64,000 nucleotides of DNA from Closterium sp. NIES-65 (GCA_948144175.1 CANXME010002275.1:3104001-3168000); one strand, 5' to 3'; positions 40,566 to 49,685 are shown, counted from the first letter of the stretch. The notes: a model not told the origin generated them from the sequence alone. Made by a program: numbers and translations.

Positions 40566-43500
40566 TCAAGAGGAGAGCAAGTGAGGCAAGACAGGCACAA
40601 GACCCAGCTGGGTGCAAAAGCGCTGATGGTCACAAGGCGCGAGTGCCTTGGTGAACACATCAGCAGTGTTGGCCTCAGAGGCCACGTACGCAAGTCGCAA
40701 CTGACCACGCTGCTGCAGCTCACGAGCAAGGAAGTAGCGGAGAGCAATGTGCTTCGTTCTGTGCTCCAAGCGCTGCTCTCGACACAAGGCCAGCATGGCC
40801 TTGTTGTCTACGTACAGCACTGGAGGAGAACGAGGCGGCTCTCCAAGGTCAGTCAGCAGGTAGGTGAGCCAGCGAAGCTCCTGTGCAGCCATGGCCCCGG
40901 CGTAGATCTCAGCCTCACAACTGGAGCCGAGAACCGAAGACGAGCGAGTAGACCGCCACGAGACAGAGCCGGAACCAAGGCTGAAGGTGTAACCCTGTGA
41001 CGACCGCTGCGTAGCCTGGTCGTCAGCCCAAGAAGCGTCCGCGTGGCCGGTAAGGACCACTGGACTCCGCCCTCCAAGCACAAGCCCCATGCCCGACGTA
41101 CTGCACAGGTAGCGCAATACCCTCTTCGCTGCAGCCATGTGCTCTGGTCTGTGTCTCCCAGGAGCAACATAGCGTGCAAGAATGCTCAGAGGGTATGCAA
41201 GGTCAGGTCGTGTGCAGGTCATCAGGTACATGAGGCAGCCAACAAGCTCTGCATACGGACCACTCGACTCTACGGACTCATCCGAAGGCAGAGCTGAGAG
41301 TGAGTGGCGAGTAGGCAGAGGAGTGGCCTGAGGCGAGGAGTACGTGAAGCCGAAGCGCTGAAGGACCTGCTGCACCATGTGTGACTGAGTCAAGGTAATG
41401 GTGCGGCGTGCTCTGTCCCGAGTGATCTGCAAGCCAAGGTAGCTGCGCAGTTCACCCAGGTCTGTGCACGTGTGTCTCTTCAGCAGCTCGGACTTCACGT
41501 AGGCGAGTCCAGCAGTGTCCGCTGTGGCAAAGACCAAGTCGTCGACGTACACGAGGATGTAGAACGGCGGCAGTGAATTGTCGGTGCGCAGAAACAGCGA
41601 CGGGTCAGCAGTAGAAGGAGCAAACCCAAGTGCCGCCAGCGTAGTCCTCAGTGTGTCGTGCCACTCACGCGGTGCCTGGCGGAGACCGTAGACTGGCCGT
41701 CGGAGGCTCCACTGGGTGCCAGGAGGGAAAGTCCCAGTGAAGCCAGGTGGACGGCGCAGCCAGATCTCCTCGTGCAGGCTACCCTGCAGGAACGCAGTGC
41801 TGAAGTCGAGAGAGTGAAGCTCGTAGTCGCGCTGAGCGGCTATGTGCAGCAGCACCCGAAGAGTGGTCATCTTCGGGGTGGGAGAGAAGGTCTGAAAGTA
41901 GTCAACTCCCTGCCGCTGACTGAAGCCACGAGCAACGTACCGCGCCTTGAAGACTGGTGGAGAGCCCGGCGGCCGCTTCACCCGGAAGATCCACATGCCA
42001 CTGACGATGTTCGCCCCAGGAGGGGGAACTGCGTCAACGTAGGTGCCTGTGGACTTCCAGGAAGCCATCTCTGCATCCATAGCTGCCTGCCACTGAGAGG
42101 AGTAGGGACCCTCTACGGCCTCCGCGTAAGAACGCGGAGTCGGGATGTCTAGTGCATCCGGGTCTCCCTCAGGGGCAAGCAGTACAGACGCGAGATGAGG
42201 TGAAGCAGCCGCTAGACACAGTAACTCCTCCTGTCTGTCCTCTAGGACGTCCGTGCCAAGAGCACACTCACCCCCGACGGACGGAGGACAGACAGACGCA
42301 GACTCAGCAACAAGACCAGCAGCGTAGTCGAGACGACAGCGAGCAGCAAAGTCAACGAGCTCAGCGACTAGAGCAGACGCAGCAGTGGACTCAAAAGAGG
42401 GGTCAGTGACGACAGTAGCAAGCAGACGCGTGACAGTAGGACTGGCAGCGCGAAGAGAGTCCGACTCAGGGTCGGCAAGCGCAGGAAGAGAGGACTCAGG
42501 AGGAGAAGGCAAAGGGGCACGCAGAGGAGCAGTGGACGGACGCAGAGACATCCGGTGCGTGCCAGGGACAGGAGGAGGACGCTGACGCGAACCGCGACCA
42601 CTAGCGCGAGTAGCACGAACAGGCGACGCGGGACGAGACGCAGGCTCACGACGCTCAGCAAGACCTCCAGTAGGACCAGTGTAAGGAGAGGGAGCAGGCA
42701 GAGGAGAGGAAGGCTCCAACAGTGACTGCGACTGGACAGGCTGTGGACACTCTACCGAAGGAGAAAGACCAAGAACCTGCTGTAGGAGTGGAACGAAGTA
42801 CGGCCGAGGCCGCGTGGCAGCTCCAGACTCAGCAGGGACAGCACCAGCACCCTCAGCGACAGCACCAGCGCCACCAACACCTCCAGCGGCAGGACCTCCA
42901 GCAGCACCAGCAGCAGAACCACCGCCAGGACATACAGCAGTAGTCTCAGCACCAACACCCTCAGCAGCTCCAGCTCCAGTAGGACCCGTAGGCCCAGCAG
43001 CTCCGGGACCGGCAGCACCAGCACCCTCGACGCTCGACGAAGCTCCAGCTCCAGCAGCACTCCTCCAGCGGCGAGCAAACCACTCACGCAGCTCCTGGGG
43101 AGAGAGGGGCTCCCGGCGAGACGCAGCAGCAGGAGAAACCCCAGGCTCAGCAGCTCCAGACTCAGCACCCCCAGGCACAGCCGCTCCAGACTCAGCACCT
43201 CCAGGCTCAGCAGCTCCAGACTCAGCACCCCCAGACTCAGTAGCTCCAGCTCCAGTAGGACCCGCAGGCCCAGCAGCTCCGGGACCGGCAGCACCCTCAG
43301 CAGGCGAAGAAGCTCCAGCTCCAGCAGCACGCCTCCAGCGGCGAGCAAACCACTCGCGCAGCTCCTGTGGAGAGAGCGGCTCCCGCCGAGACGGAAGAAC
43401 CGGAGAGCCCCCAGGTCCAGCAGGCGCAGGCTCTGCACCTCCAGGCCCAGCACCCCCAGGCTCAGCAGCTCCTGACGTAGCACCCTCCGGCTCAGCACCC

Positions 43501-45800
43501 CCCGGCTCAGCACCCCCAGACTCAGCACCCCCCGGCCTCGCACCCCCAGGCTCAGCACCCCCAGGCTCAGCACCCCCAGCAGCAGCACCCCCAGGCTCAG
43601 CACCCACAGCAGGACCAGACTCAGCAGCAACCTCGACTGGCTCGACCGTGTCTACCAGGGACACACCTGAAGGGGCAGGAACCTGAGGGGGGAGGGGGTC
43701 TACCGGGGGGGGAACTGGTACCAGGAAGTCCGGTGGGGGGGGAAGGGAAGGAGTACGGTAGGGGAAGAGGCGGTAGTAGGGGACTGACTCGTCGAACGTG
43801 ACGTCCTGGGAGGACAGAACACGACGAGAGGAGGGGTGGTAGAACTGCCACCCTGGAGCGTCAGGGGGGAAGCCAAGGAAGACACAGGGAGCAGCACGGG
43901 GGGACAGCTTGTCCGCAGACAAGTCGCGGACAAACGCCCGAGATCCCCAGACACGGAACGCAGACGCATCGCCAACCTTCCCCGTCCACAGTAACACTGG
44001 GGACATCGCGGGCCGAGAGACCCTGGGGTGAAGGTTGAGCTGATGCGCCGCGTACCGAACCGCAAACGGCCACAGAAAATGGGGGGCAGCCGCATGCATC
44101 ATGGACGTACGAGCGACATCCATGACCATGCCAATGCGGCGCTCAGCAATCCCATTTTGGTGTGGAGAGTCCGGAAGCGTAAAGGTCTGGCGGATCCCCT
44201 GTGCACGACAGTAGTCTCGCAGAAGGCGAGAGGAGAACTCCCCACCTCGGTCAGAGTGCAGACGCAGAACAGGAAAGTCCGAGCCGAAGCTCCTCCTGAG
44301 CTGGAGACGAGCCTCGCGGATCCAGTCGATCAGCACCTCAGTGACAGCACCCTTGCTGCGCAAGGGGAAGACTGAGGTGTAACGCGAGTAGTCGTCAACC
44401 ACCAACAGGAAGTAGCGCTCGTGACCCTGCCCACGGACGGGGGCCGGGCCCCACACGTCCATGTGAAGCGTCTGCAGAGGAGCCTCTGTCGGGGGAAACT
44501 GGGAGGAGTGAGGAGCAGCCCTGAGGCGCCCCTCGACACAGGGGACACAGGAAGGTCCTGGTCCCGAAGGAAGGGGAGGGAGAGACTGGGGAAGACCAGA
44601 GACAAGGACACGGGAAGCCATGCCCCGAAGACGGGGCAAGGAGGGGTGGCCTAGACGGTGGTGCCACAGAAGAGTCTCGTGAGACAGGAGGCGACACGAA
44701 CAGGGGGCAGACTCAGGACCAGACCTGGACGCAGCAGCAAACACCTGACCCGACGCTGCTACCTGACCGGACGCGGGGACAGGAGGAGACTCAGTGGTCA
44801 GGGTGTAGAGGCTCGACCCCGGCCGACGCGAGAACGCGGCCAGGTGCCGGCCTGTGCGTGCGTCCGTGCAGTGGGTCACCCGCTGACTCGCAGGAGTGAA
44901 CTGGTGAACCCCCGCATCCTGTAGGTCTGCACCACTCACCAAGTTCGTCGAGAACGAGGGGAGGTACAGGCCAGACAGGGTGCCCGAGGGGGCAGCCGGA
45001 CACGGGAGGACAGTGGAGAAGTGAGCGAGGACAGGACCCCCAGAGGGGTCAGCCAGGGAGACTGCAACCGGCCGACCAAGCGGCGTGAGTGTGGTGCGGT
45101 CCCGAAAGAAGGAGCGAGAAGCCCCAGAGTCAAGTGTAAAGGTGAGGGAGGCCGAAGCCAACGCGGTACCTGAGAGCGCAGCCTCACCCGCACCTGAGGA
45201 AGCAGACTCACTAGCACCTAGAGCAGCAGCCGCACCTGTACCTGGAGCAGGAGACTCACTAGCACCCAGAGCAGCAGCCTCACCAGTAGCTAGAGCAGCA
45301 GGTCCTATACCTGGGTCAGGCGGGACGCACAGGTGACCGGCACGGTCAGCACTAGTAGGCAATGCATACATGGCAGTGAGAATAGCATCATAGTCAAGAG
45401 CATATATATCTACCCTCTGCCTAAGCAACTCCACCCAGTCGGGAAGCTCAGCCTCGTCGCCAAACACGGTACGCCAGGCGTCGCTCAGACGGGCGAAGCA
45501 GCTGGACGGTGTATGACTACGTGTCCCACAAGGCTGACCAGTCCGAGTACCAGTGCGAATCACGTAAGAGCAGCGAACAGCACTGAGAGACCCTCCACTC
45601 TGAGCGTACCACTCACGAAGCTGGCGAGGCGTGAGAGACACGCGAGAGGGTCGCGGGAGCTGCATCTGGCCGCCACCACGAGTAGAAGCAGCAGGAGTGG
45701 AAGTAGGAGTAGCGTCGCCACCCCTACAGCCCCAACCAGCGTACCACTCACGCAGCTGCTGGGGCGTGAGGGACTCACGCCGGCGTCGCTGGGGCTGCAT
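40566..45800 (-). CDS. A7 Copia polyprotein: NC-PR-INT-linker-RT-RNase H, 1744 codons
   Basis: First ATG at 45800; the frame opens upstream at 45830. In order: two LTPxQLREWYA modules (residues 11-21, 56-66); zinc knuckle C77-x13-C91-x4-H96-x4-C101; Ala/Gly repeats; protease LDSGAS with Asp224; pre-integrase HHRLGHPS and CVPC; integrase Asp448, Asp517, Glu553 (D-x35-E); integrase C-terminal blocks; Gly/Ala/Glu/Pro linker with two LSPQELREWFA modules (809-819, 899-909); RT with YVDD at 1418-1421; RNase H with HADASWADD, CEAEIYAG, YVDNKAM and ADVFTKALA near the C-terminus. All catalytic motifs match the consensus. The usual N-terminal capsid (about 250 residues in A8) is absent. It makes cDNA and integrates it; particle formation would need Gag from another copy (inference). 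Confidence 0.95.
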   Translation of the reverse strand: MQPQRRRRESLTPQQLREWYAGWGCRGGDATPTSTPAASTRGGGQMQLPRPSRVSLTPRQLREWYAQSGGSLSAVRCSYVIRTGTRTGQPCGTRSHTPSSCFARLSDAWRTVFGDEAELPDWVELLRQRVDIYALDYDAILTAMYALPTSADRAGHLCVPPDPGIGPAALATGEAAALGASESPAPGTGAAAALGASESASSGAGEAALSGTALASASLTFTLDSGASRSFFRDRTTLTPLGRPVAVSLADPSGGPVLAHFSTVLPCPAAPSGTLSGLYLPSFSTNLVSGADLQDAGVHQFTPASQRVTHCTDARTGRHLAAFSRRPGSSLYTLTTESPPVPASGQVAASGQVFAAASRSGPESAPCSCRLLSHETLLWHHRLGHPSLPRLRGMASRVLVSGLPQSLPPLPSGPGPSCVPCVEGRLRAAPHSSQFPPTEAPLQTLHMDVWGPAPVRGQGHERYFLLVVDDYSRYTSVFPLRSKGAVTEVLIDWIREARLQLRRSFGSDFPVLRLHSDRGGEFSSRLLRDYCRAQGIRQTFTLPDSPHQNGIAERRIGMVMDVARTSMMHAAAPHFLWPFAVRYAAHQLNLHPRVSRPAMSPVLLWTGKVGDASAFRVWGSRAFVRDLSADKLSPRAAPCVFLGFPPDAPGWQFYHPSSRRVLSSQDVTFDESVPYYRLFPYRTPSLPPPPDFLVPVPPPVDPLPPQVPAPSGVSLVDTVEPVEVAAESGPAVGAEPGGAAAGGAEPGGAEPGGARPGGAESGGAEPGGAEPEGATSGAAEPGGAGPGGAEPAPAGPGGSPVLPSRREPLSPQELREWFARRWRRAAGAGASSPAEGAAGPGAAGPAGPTGAGATESGGAESGAAEPGGAESGAAVPGGAESGAAEPGVSPAAASRREPLSPQELREWFARRWRSAAGAGASSSVEGAGAAGPGAAGPTGPTGAGAAEGVGAETTAVCPGGGSAAGAAGGPAAGGVGGAGAVAEGAGAVPAESGAATRPRPYFVPLLQQVLGLSPSVECPQPVQSQSLLEPSSPLPAPSPYTGPTGGLAERREPASRPASPVRATRASGRGSRQRPPPVPGTHRMSLRPSTAPLRAPLPSPPESSLPALADPESDSLRAASPTVTRLLATVVTDPSFESTAASALVAELVDFAARCRLDYAAGLVAESASVCPPSVGGECALGTDVLEDRQEELLCLAAASPHLASVLLAPEGDPDALDIPTPRSYAEAVEGPYSSQWQAAMDAEMASWKSTGTYVDAVPPPGANIVSGMWIFRVKRPPGSPPVFKARYVARGFSQRQGVDYFQTFSPTPKMTTLRVLLHIAAQRDYELHSLDFSTAFLQGSLHEEIWLRRPPGFTGTFPPGTQWSLRRPVYGLRQAPREWHDTLRTTLAALGFAPSTADPSLFLRTDNSLPPFYILVYVDDLVFATADTAGLAYVKSELLKRHTCTDLGELRSYLGLQITRDRARRTITLTQSHMVQQVLQRFGFTYSSPQATPLPTRHSLSALPSDESVESSGPYAELVGCLMYLMTCTRPDLAYPLSILARYVAPGRHRPEHMAAAKRVLRYLCSTSGMGLVLGGRSPVVLTGHADASWADDQATQRSSQGYTFSLGSGSVSWRSTRSSSVLGSSCEAEIYAGAMAAQELRWLTYLLTDLGEPPRSPPVLYVDNKAMLALCREQRLEHRTKHIALRYFLARELQQRGQLRLAYVASEANTADVFTKALAPCDHQRFCTQLGLVPVLPHLLSS

Positions 45801-45829
45801 TTGGCTCCGCAAGTAGAAGCAGGAGCAGG

Positions 45830-46220
45830 ACTAGCAGCAGGGAGGCAGGCAGCCAGGCAAGCCAAAAGGCAGGCAGGCAGGCAAGCAGGCGACGCGCAGC
45901 GTGCTAGCAGGGCAAGAGCTCACCAGTGGTGGGAAGAGTAGGCTCGGCGACTCAGCGGCTCGGCAGCTCGGCGGCTCGGCGGCTCGGGCGACTCGGGCGG
46001 CTCGGCGGCAAGGCGGCTCGGCAGCAACTGCAGCTCAGCAGCTCGGTGACTCGGCGGCTCGGCGGCAGGGCGGCTTGGCAGCAACTGCAGCTCAGCAGCT
46101 CAGCGACCCGGCGGCTCGGCGGCAGGGTGGCTCGGCTGCTGGGCGGCTCGGGTGCAGGGCGGCTCGGCGGTGGGGCGGCTCGGCTGCTGCAGGTGAGCGG
46201 CTCGGCTGCTGCAGTGGGAG
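45830..46220 (-). repeat. A7 leader proximal part, GGCGGCTCGGC units and a 57-bp duplication
   Basis: Repeats of GGCAGGCA and GGCGGCTCGG. The block GGCAGCAACTGCAGCTCAGC recurs after about 57 bp (46018 and 46076). This is where the capsid gene should lie; no capsid motif (FSQYKSAQTLYD or similar) is found in any frame. Confidence 0.8.
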
Positions 46221-46439
46221 ATGAAGGAGGAGGAGAAGCAGGGGAGGCCACACACCTGCCACCCCTCTGCTGGCCTCTCAGGTCGCCTCGACAGGCGACG
46301 GGAAAAGGGGGGGGGTGGGTGGTGGGGGGGGCCGGTAGGTGCAGCGGCGGGGCCAGCAGGTGCAGTTGCGGGGCCGGTAGAAGGGGACGGCAGGAGCCGT
46401 CAGGAGGGGACGGCGGGGCCGTCACGAAGGGACGGCGGG

Positions 46440-46990
46440 GCCGTCAGGAGGTGACCGGGCCGCGACGGGGGCAGGCGGCGGGGCCGCGTAAGGGCCTGGG
46501 CGGGGCCGCGACAGAGCCGTCGACGGGGCCGCGTGAAAGCCGGGGCGGGGCCGCGTAGAAGCCGGGGCGGGGCCGCGCGAGAGCAGGCGGCGGGGCCGCG
46601 AAGGAGCCGGGGCGGGGCCGCGTGAGAGCAGGCGGCGGAGCCGCTTAAGGGCCTGGGCGGGGCCGCGACAAAGCCGTCGGCGGGGCCGCGTGAAAGCCGG
46701 GGCGGGGCCGCGTAGAAGCCGGGGCGGGGCCGCGCGAGAGCAGGCGGCGGGGCCGCGAAGGAGCCGGGGCGGGGCCGCGTGAGAGCAGGCGGCGGAGCCG
46801 CGTAAGGGCCTGGGCGGGGCCGCGACAAAGCCGTCGGCGGGGCCGCGTGAAAGCCGGGGCGGGGCCGCGTAGAAGCCGGGGCGGGGCCGCGCGAGAGCAG
46901 GCGGCGGGGCCGCGAAGGAGCCGGGGCGGGGCCGCGTGAGAGCAGGCGGCGGGGCCGCGACAGAGAGGGCGGCGGGGCCGCGTCAGTGAA
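46440..46990 (-). repeat. A7 leader distal part: ~157-bp tandem repeat, just over three copies
   Basis: The landmark GCGTGAAAGC occurs at 46531, 46689 and 46845, spacings 158 and 156. Each unit is made of GGGGCCGCG-type words (plus strand) such as GCCGGGGCGGGGCCGCG. The element RNA is the C-rich strand; the first-strand cDNA is G-rich with GGGG runs every 8-20 nt. The frames across it are repeat artefacts. Confidence 0.9.
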
Positions 46991-47109
46991 GGCGGCGGGG
47001 CCGCAGGGGAAATGGCGACCCGAGGGGTCGCTAAAAAAAGATCGCGCCTCGGGGGGCGCTTCGGTGGGCCCAAGAAAAACCGGTCCGTAGAAGGACCCGC
47101 TCTATACCA

Positions 47110-47241
47110 TGTGAGAATAAGCGAACAGGAATGAATGAACTAGCAGTGAAATGAGTACAAGTAGGAAACCCTAGAATTGTGTACCCCCTATAGGCTAACC
47201 CACTGTAGCCTACACAAGCAGAACATATCTAATGTTTGACA
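47110..47241 (-). repeat. A7 5' LTR (132 bp)
   Basis: Identical to 40228-40359. The family box on the minus strand reads TACAGTGGGTTAGCCTATAG then GGGGTACA. The PBS is immediately downstream (47109-47098). Confidence 0.97.
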
Positions 47242-47246
47242 GTCCT

Positions 47247-47696
47247 GCGTCGCCTGTTCGTGCTGCTCGCACTAGTCGTCGTGCTCCGCGTCCGCGTCCT
47301 CCTGCGGTCCCAGGCACACACCAGATGGCACTCCGTCCTTCCACTGCTCCTCTGCATGTCCCGTTGCCGTCTCCTCGAGAGTCCTCTCTTTCTGTTCTTG
47401 CTGACCCGGAGTCTGACTCTCTTCGTGCTGCCAGTCCTACTGTCACGCGTCTTCTGGCCACTGTTGTCACTGACCCTTCCTTTGAGTCCACTGCTGCGTC
47501 TGCCTTGGTTGTTGAGCTTGTCCACTTTGCTGCTCGCTGTCGTCTAGACTACGCCACTAGTCTCGTTGCTGAGTGTGAGTCTTTCTTTCCTCCGTCCCTC
47601 GGGGGTGAGTGTGCTCTTAGCACAGACGTCCTTGAGGACAGGGAGGATGAGTTCCAGTGCTTTGCCTCATCTCGTGTCCACGCTGATTGCCCCTGA
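47247..47696 (+). pseudogene. A6 pre-RT block, right of the A7 insertion
   Basis: It continues REPASRP with SPVRAARTSRRAPRPRPPAV, PGTHQMALRPS, SPTVTRLLATVVTDPSFES, AARCRLDYATSLVAECES and GGECALSTDVLEDRED. A frameshift at about 47670 removes the VSML part. This block lies between the Gly/Ala linker and RT in all family A copies; its function is unknown. Confidence 0.88.
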
Positions 47697-49300
47697 GGGA
47701 GACCCGGATGCACCAGACATCCTGACCCATGCTCTTACGCAGAGGCGATAGAGGGTCCCTACTCCTCCCACTGACGGTCAGCCATGTACACAGAGATGGC
47801 TTCCTGGAAGTCCACAGGCATCTAAGTTGACGAGGTTCACCCAGCTGGGGCAAACATCGGCAGTGGGATGTGGACTTTCAGGGTGAAGCGGCCGCCGGGT
47901 TCTCCGACTGTCTTCAAGGCGCGTTACGTGGCTCAAGGCTTCAGTCAGCGGCAGGGACTTGACTACTTTCAGAACTTCTCCCCCACCCCAAAGATGACCA
48001 CTCTTTGGGTGCTGCTGCACATCGCCGCTCAGCGCGACTACGAGCTTCACTCTCTTGACTTCAGCACTGCTTTTCTGCAGGGCAGCCTACACGAGAAGAT
48101 CTGGCTGCGCTGCCAACCTGGCTTCACTGGGTCGTTTCCTCGTGGTACCCAGTGGAGCCTCCGGCGGCCAGTCTACGGTCTCCGCCAGGCGCCCCCTGAG
48201 TGGCACGACACAGTGAGGACTACACTTGCGACTCTTGGGTTTGCTCCTTCTACTGCCGACCTGTCGCTGTTTCTGCGCACCGACACCTCTTTGCCGCAAC
48301 TCTACATCCTCGTGTACGTCGACGACTTGGTCTTTGACACTGCTGACACTGCTGGACTCGCCCACGTGAAGTCAGAGCTGCAGAAGAGACACACGTGCAC
48401 AGACCTGGGTGAACTGCGCAGCTACCTTGGCTTGCAGATCACCCGGGACAGAGCACGCCGCACCATTACCCTGACTCAGTCACACATGGTGCAGCAGGTC
48501 CTTCAGCGCTTCGACTTCACGTACTCCACGCCTCAGGCCACTCCTCTGTCTACTCGCCACCCGCTCTCAGCTCTGCCTTCGGATGAGTCCGTAGAGCCGA
48601 CCGGCCCGTACCCAGAGCTTGTTGGCTGCTTCATGTACCTGATGACCTGCACACGACCTGACCTTGCATACCCTCTTAGCATCTTGGCACACTATGTTGC
48701 TCTTGGGAGACACCGACAAGAGCACATGGCTGCAGCGAAGAAAGTGTTGCGCTACTTGTGCAGTACGTCAGGCATGGGGCTAGTGCTTGGAGGGAGACGT
48801 CGAGTGGTCCTCACAGGTCACGCAGACACTTCTTGGGCTGACGACCAGGCTACGCAGCGGTCGTCACAGGGTTACACCTTCAGCCTTGGCTCTGGCTCTG
48901 TTTTGTGGCGGTCTACCCGCTCGTCTTCTGTTCTCACCTCCAGCTGTGAGGGTGAGATCTACGCGGGGGCCATGGCTGCACAGGAGCTATGTTGGCTCAC
49001 CTACCTGCTGAGTGATCTAGGAGAGCCGCGTCGTTCTCTTCCAGTTCTGTGCGTAGACAACAAGGCCATGCTGGCCTTGTGTCGGGAGCACAGACTGGAG
49101 CACAGAACGAAGCACATTGCTCTTTGCTACTTCCTTGCTCATGAGCTGCAGCAGCGTGGCTAGCTGTGCCTTGCCTACGTGGCCTATGAGGCCAACACTG
49201 CTGATATCTTTACCAAGACACTTCCGCCTTGTGATCATCAGCGCTTCTGTACAATACTAGGTCTTGTGCCTACTTGGCCTCACTTGCTCACTTCTTGACC
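47697..49300 (+). pseudogene. A6 reverse transcriptase-RNase H
   Basis: Broken N-terminus (47697-47867, stops at 47749, 47773 and 47824), then a 431-codon open frame (47868-49163): WTFRVKRPPGSPTVFKARYV, LHSLDFSTAFLQGSLHEKIW, YILVYVDDLVFDTA (YVDD intact), YLGLQITRDRARRTITLTQS, TCTRPDLAYPLSILAHYVAL, RNase H GHADTSWADD, CEGEIYAGAMAAQ and CVDNKAMLALC. A stop at 49161 precedes YEANTADIFTKTLPPCDHQ. RT could fold, but no full polyprotein can be read. Confidence 0.9.
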
Positions 49301-49493
49301 TTGCTTGTACTGTGATCTTTCTATACCTGCACTTGCTTGTTTACCTTTATATATGATCTTGCATTTGAACTGGCATTGTGGCCTTGCTCTTGTGCTCGGA
49401 ATGTGTGGTGACGTTGTGATAAATTGAGCTTGCTTTGCTTTGCTTGACTGGTCTTGTGACCTCTTGTTCTCCCCCACTTTGCCTATGGGGGTG
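49301..49493 (+). other. A6 3' untranslated region and polypurine tract
   Basis: Contains the family 3' block (GGAATGTGTGGTGACGTTGTG, 49398-49418), a GCTTTGCTTTGCTTGAC run, and TATGGGGGTG just before the 3' LTR. Confidence 0.85.
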
Positions 49494-49618
49494 TGTCAAA
49501 CTTATATGCTATAGTCTGTGTAGACTGTAGTGGGGTAGACAACATGGGGTACAACATTTCTAGGTTGTCCTACTTGTACCCACCTCTTTCCTAGTTCATT
49601 CATTCCTCAATTCTCACA
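49494..49618 (+). repeat. A6 3' LTR (125 bp)
   Basis: Matches 35433-35557 except two positions (TTATATGC against TTATCTGC; GGTTGTCC against GGTTTTCC). The TSD CTTTC follows. Confidence 0.95.
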
Positions 49619-49685
49619 CTTTCCACCCAAGACTCCAACATTACCAACACTAACTAGGTTGCATCTTGTTCGCCACTATCACATG

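Larger units (their letters stand above)
40228..47241 (-). mobile_element. A7: young, intact-LTR family A Copia lacking a capsid region
   Basis: 132-bp LTRs at 40228-40359 and 47110-47241 are identical. The TSD GTCCT is perfect (40223-40227, 47242-47246) and lies inside the A6 coding sequence (SRP-A-SPV). The PBS on the minus strand at 47109-47098 reads TGGTATAGAGC, a 2-base deletion of the tRNA-iMet site. The polypurine tract GGGGGTG adjoins the 3' LTR. One open frame covers zinc knuckle to RNase H. The leader (45830-47097) is repeat-filled and carries no gag N-terminal domain. Confidence 0.97.
35433..49618 (+). mobile_element. A6: degenerate full-length family A Copia with A7 nested
   Basis: 125-bp LTRs at 35433-35557 and 49494-49618 differ at two positions. 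The TSD CTTTC is perfect (35428-35432, 49619-49623). PBS TGGTATCAGAGC at 35558-35569. A7 with its duplicated GTCCT interrupts the linker at 40228. Without A7 the element is about 7.17 kb, with the whole gag-PR-INT-RT-RH order. At least eight stops or frameshifts make it inactive, even though its LTRs are nearly identical. Confidence 0.95.

Noticed and set aside
42752-43686. Long Leu-rich and Ala/Pro-rich frames overlapping A7 (both strands)
   Set aside because: Alternative frames of the polyprotein linker; the periodic GGTGCTGAG units keep all frames open without meaning.
45952-47073. Pro/Arg/Ala-rich minus frames upstream of the A7 polyprotein, considered as a replacement gag
   Set aside because: They follow the 157-bp and 57-bp repeats, have no conserved motif, and are not linked in frame to the polyprotein.
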